Source: Spirulina sp. DLM2.Bin59
GTDB lineage: Bacteria > Cyanobacteriota > Cyanobacteriia > Cyanobacteriales > Spirulinaceae
Reading direction: 5' to 3'
Assembly (NCBI GenBank): GCA_007693875.1
Contig: RECT01000340.1
Coordinates: forward strand, 1-6,086
DNA length: 6,086 bases
The notes beneath the pieces are model-generated. The model searched no databases, was not told where the DNA came from, and was given only the letters and a program-made list of their open reading frames with translations. Shown here piece by piece: positions 5,630 through 6,086 of this stretch. The translations under genes were made by a program, and so were the position numbers. Positions within the stretch are counted from its first letter, which is position 1, and every line of letters starts with the position of its first letter.

Positions 5630-5661
5630 AAAAGAACCAAATACTAAAAGAACCAAATACT
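5630..5661. repeat. perfect tandem duplication of a 16-bp unit
   Basis: AAAAGAACCAAATACT occurs twice with no gap (5630-5645 and 5646-5661). An ATACTAA at 5618-5624 just upstream looks like a degenerate partial copy. The region is locally AT-rich compared with its surroundings. Confidence 0.85.
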
Positions 5662-5707
5662 GAGAGAGCGATCGCACGCACGCGCCAGGGAAAACTCCCC
5701 CCCGGAT
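5662..5707. repeat. imperfect direct repeat, left copy, flanking the 22-bp array
   Basis: This copy has the layout GAGAG, HIP1 (GCGATCGC), CGCA/CGCG run, GG, AAAACTCCCC, CCGGAT. The same order recurs at 5835-5875, with four to five bases fewer between HIP1 and the A-run. The two copies bracket the 22-bp array. Confidence 0.65.
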
Positions 5708-5711
5708 CAGG

Positions 5712-5799
5712 TTGCAGGATCTAACATTCCAGTTTGCAGAATCCTACGGGCCAGTTTGCAGGATTCTGCAAACTGAAACGCAGAATCCTGCAAACGGTC
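5712..5799. repeat. four tandem 22-bp iteron-like units
   Basis: Four units of 22 bp lie exactly in register at 5712, 5734, 5756 and 5778. The core is TTGCAGRATC (first two bases AC in unit 4). GCAG at positions 3-6, AT at 8-9, and C at 14 and 18 are invariant. Units 3 and 4 also share CTGCAAAC. The 22-bp period is about two helical turns, placing each site on the same DNA face, as in plasmid iterons, partition sites or tandem operators. The units are contiguous, without spacers, so this is not a CRISPR array. Confidence 0.8.
5754..5795. repeat. perfect inverted repeat with 16-bp arms
   Basis: GTTTGCAGGATTCTGC (5754-5769) is the exact reverse complement of GCAGAATCCTGCAAAC (5780-5795), with a 10-nt spacer. 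A competing palindrome, CAGTTTGCAG/CTGCAAACTG (5752-5761 and 5766-5775, 4-nt centre), overlaps it. Both structures are built from units 3 and 4 of the 22-bp array. Confidence 0.9.
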
Positions 5800-5839
5800 T
5801 ATATATACAGAGAGTACAAACAGAGACTACTCCAGAGAG
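5799..5839. other. AT-rich step followed by three CAGAGA motifs
   Basis: CTATATATAC follows immediately after the 22-bp array and is the most AT-rich short stretch nearby; it could be a melting site or a -10 region. CAGAGA then occurs at 5808, 5821 and 5833, spaced 13 and 12 bp. Confidence 0.4.
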
Positions 5840-5875
5840 TGCGATCGCGCGCGCGGAAAAAACTCCCCTCCGGAT
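5835..5875. repeat. imperfect direct repeat, right copy, flanking the 22-bp array
   Basis: This copy matches 5662-5707 in order: GAGAG, one base, GCGATCGC, alternating CG, GG, an A-run, CTCCCC, CCGGAT. A shorter third echo (GGAGAGCGATCGCG) is at 6025-6038. Confidence 0.65.
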
Positions 5876-5935
5876 GGTGGAAACTGAAAAGGCCAAACTG
5901 ATCCGTCTTCAGGAAAATCAAGACAGACTTTCTCT

Positions 5936-5944
5936 TTGTCCACA
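5936..5944 (+). other. DnaA-box-like nonamer
   Basis: TTGTCCACA differs at one base from the bacterial DnaA box TTATCCACA. It lies about 137 nt to the right of the 22-bp array. A single near-match is weak on its own, but it fits an origin-type layout. Confidence 0.3.
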
Positions 5945-5956
5945 AAAGCTCCGGTG

Positions 5957-6086
5957 ATGGGGAGAAGGCCGCCCGCCGCGAATTTTTCGCCTTGGCAAAA
6001 TTGGCTAAAATCCAGAAACCCGAAGGAGAGCGATCGCGTTGATGCTTGGCTGGAAGTCACCCCTTCCGATGTGGATCGCCTCCTCA
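5957..6086 (+). CDS. possible gene running off the right end (3' partial), unassigned
   Basis: An ATG at 5957-5959 opens a frame that stays open to the window end. It encodes MGRRPPAANFSPWQNWLKSR and ends WLEVTPSDVDRLL at the edge. The ATG overlaps by one base the TGA (5955-5957) of an upstream frame that includes ATG 5874 and encodes a charged helical peptide starting MVETEKAKLIRLQENQ. A TGATG junction is typical of translational coupling. However, a third frame across 5956-6042 also looks protein-like (GDGEKAARREFFALAKLAKI). Equally possible is one gene that starts at 5874 and has been broken by frameshifts. No Shine-Dalgarno sequence supports any of these starts. The family is unknown. Confidence 0.3.
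   Translation, partial: MGRRPPAANFSPWQNWLKSRNPKESDRVDAWLEVTPSDVDRLL

Larger units (their letters stand above)
888..6037. repeat. HIP1 octamers (GCGATCGC), 11 dispersed copies
   Basis: Copies start at 888, 1240, 2277, 2334, 2597, 3034, 3378, 3524, 5668, 5841 and 6030. HIP1 is the highly iterated palindrome of many cyanobacterial genomes, so this supports the host assignment. The first eight lie in the plus-strand genes, the last three in the right-hand repeat region, and none between 3532 and 5667. Confidence 0.9.

Noticed and set aside
5712..5799. CRISPR array
   Set aside because: The repeats are contiguous 22-bp units with no unique spacers and no cas genes are in the window.
5827..6060. 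Minus-strand 77-codon frame at the right end
   Set aside because: It has no ribosome-binding site and low-complexity composition, and it is antisense to better plus-strand candidates.
1..6086. tRNA or rRNA genes, attachment sites, insertion-sequence ends
   Set aside because: I saw no T-loop signature, rRNA motif, transposase or duplicated attachment core in the window.

Overview
The window is cyanobacterial DNA. The octamer GCGATCGC (HIP1, a hallmark repeat of many cyanobacterial genomes) occurs 11 times in 6 kb, against far less than one expected by chance. Gene content is that of a prophage, prophage remnant or phage-plasmid: a DNA adenine-type methyltransferase and a PBSX-type large terminase are recognisable, surrounded by small genes I cannot assign. 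The genus cannot be told from this sequence.

Left block (1-3638, all plus strand): the 3' part of a ParB-like/methyltransferase fusion whose N-terminus lies outside the window; a strong stem-loop; a putative DNA-binding protein of about 228 aa whose last 40 codons are displaced by a -1 frameshift at a C5 tract; two small unassigned genes (86 and 103 aa); a stem-loop terminator; and the large terminase (467 aa, ATPase plus RNase H-fold nuclease). A 28-bp repeat sits exactly 9 nt after the stop codon of two consecutive genes.

Middle block (3649-5441, minus strand): four genes in one orientation, converging on the terminase and ending at a strong terminator at 3649-3673. In transcription order they encode unknown proteins of 239 and 84 aa, a 60-aa possible ribbon-helix-helix protein, and a 126-aa protein with a CxH/CxxC cluster. 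The promoter region contains two overlapping, mutually exclusive hairpins. No HIP1 site lies in this block, unlike its flanks, which suggests a separate origin. No portal, capsid or recognisable small terminase gene accompanies the large terminase here.

Right block (5442-6086): a gene-poor, repeat-dense region. It holds a perfect 16-bp tandem duplication, four in-phase 22-bp iteron-like units, a perfect 16-bp-arm inverted repeat, an AT-rich stretch, three CAGAGA motifs, two imperfect ~45-bp direct repeats flanking the array, and one sequence 8/9 identical to a DnaA box. This resembles an iteron-type replication origin, a partition site or a multi-operator control region. A possible gene begins near 5957 and runs off the right end.

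The best candidates for something undescribed are the right-hand iteron region and the adjacent minus-strand operon of unknown genes. No function for either can be shown from the sequence alone.
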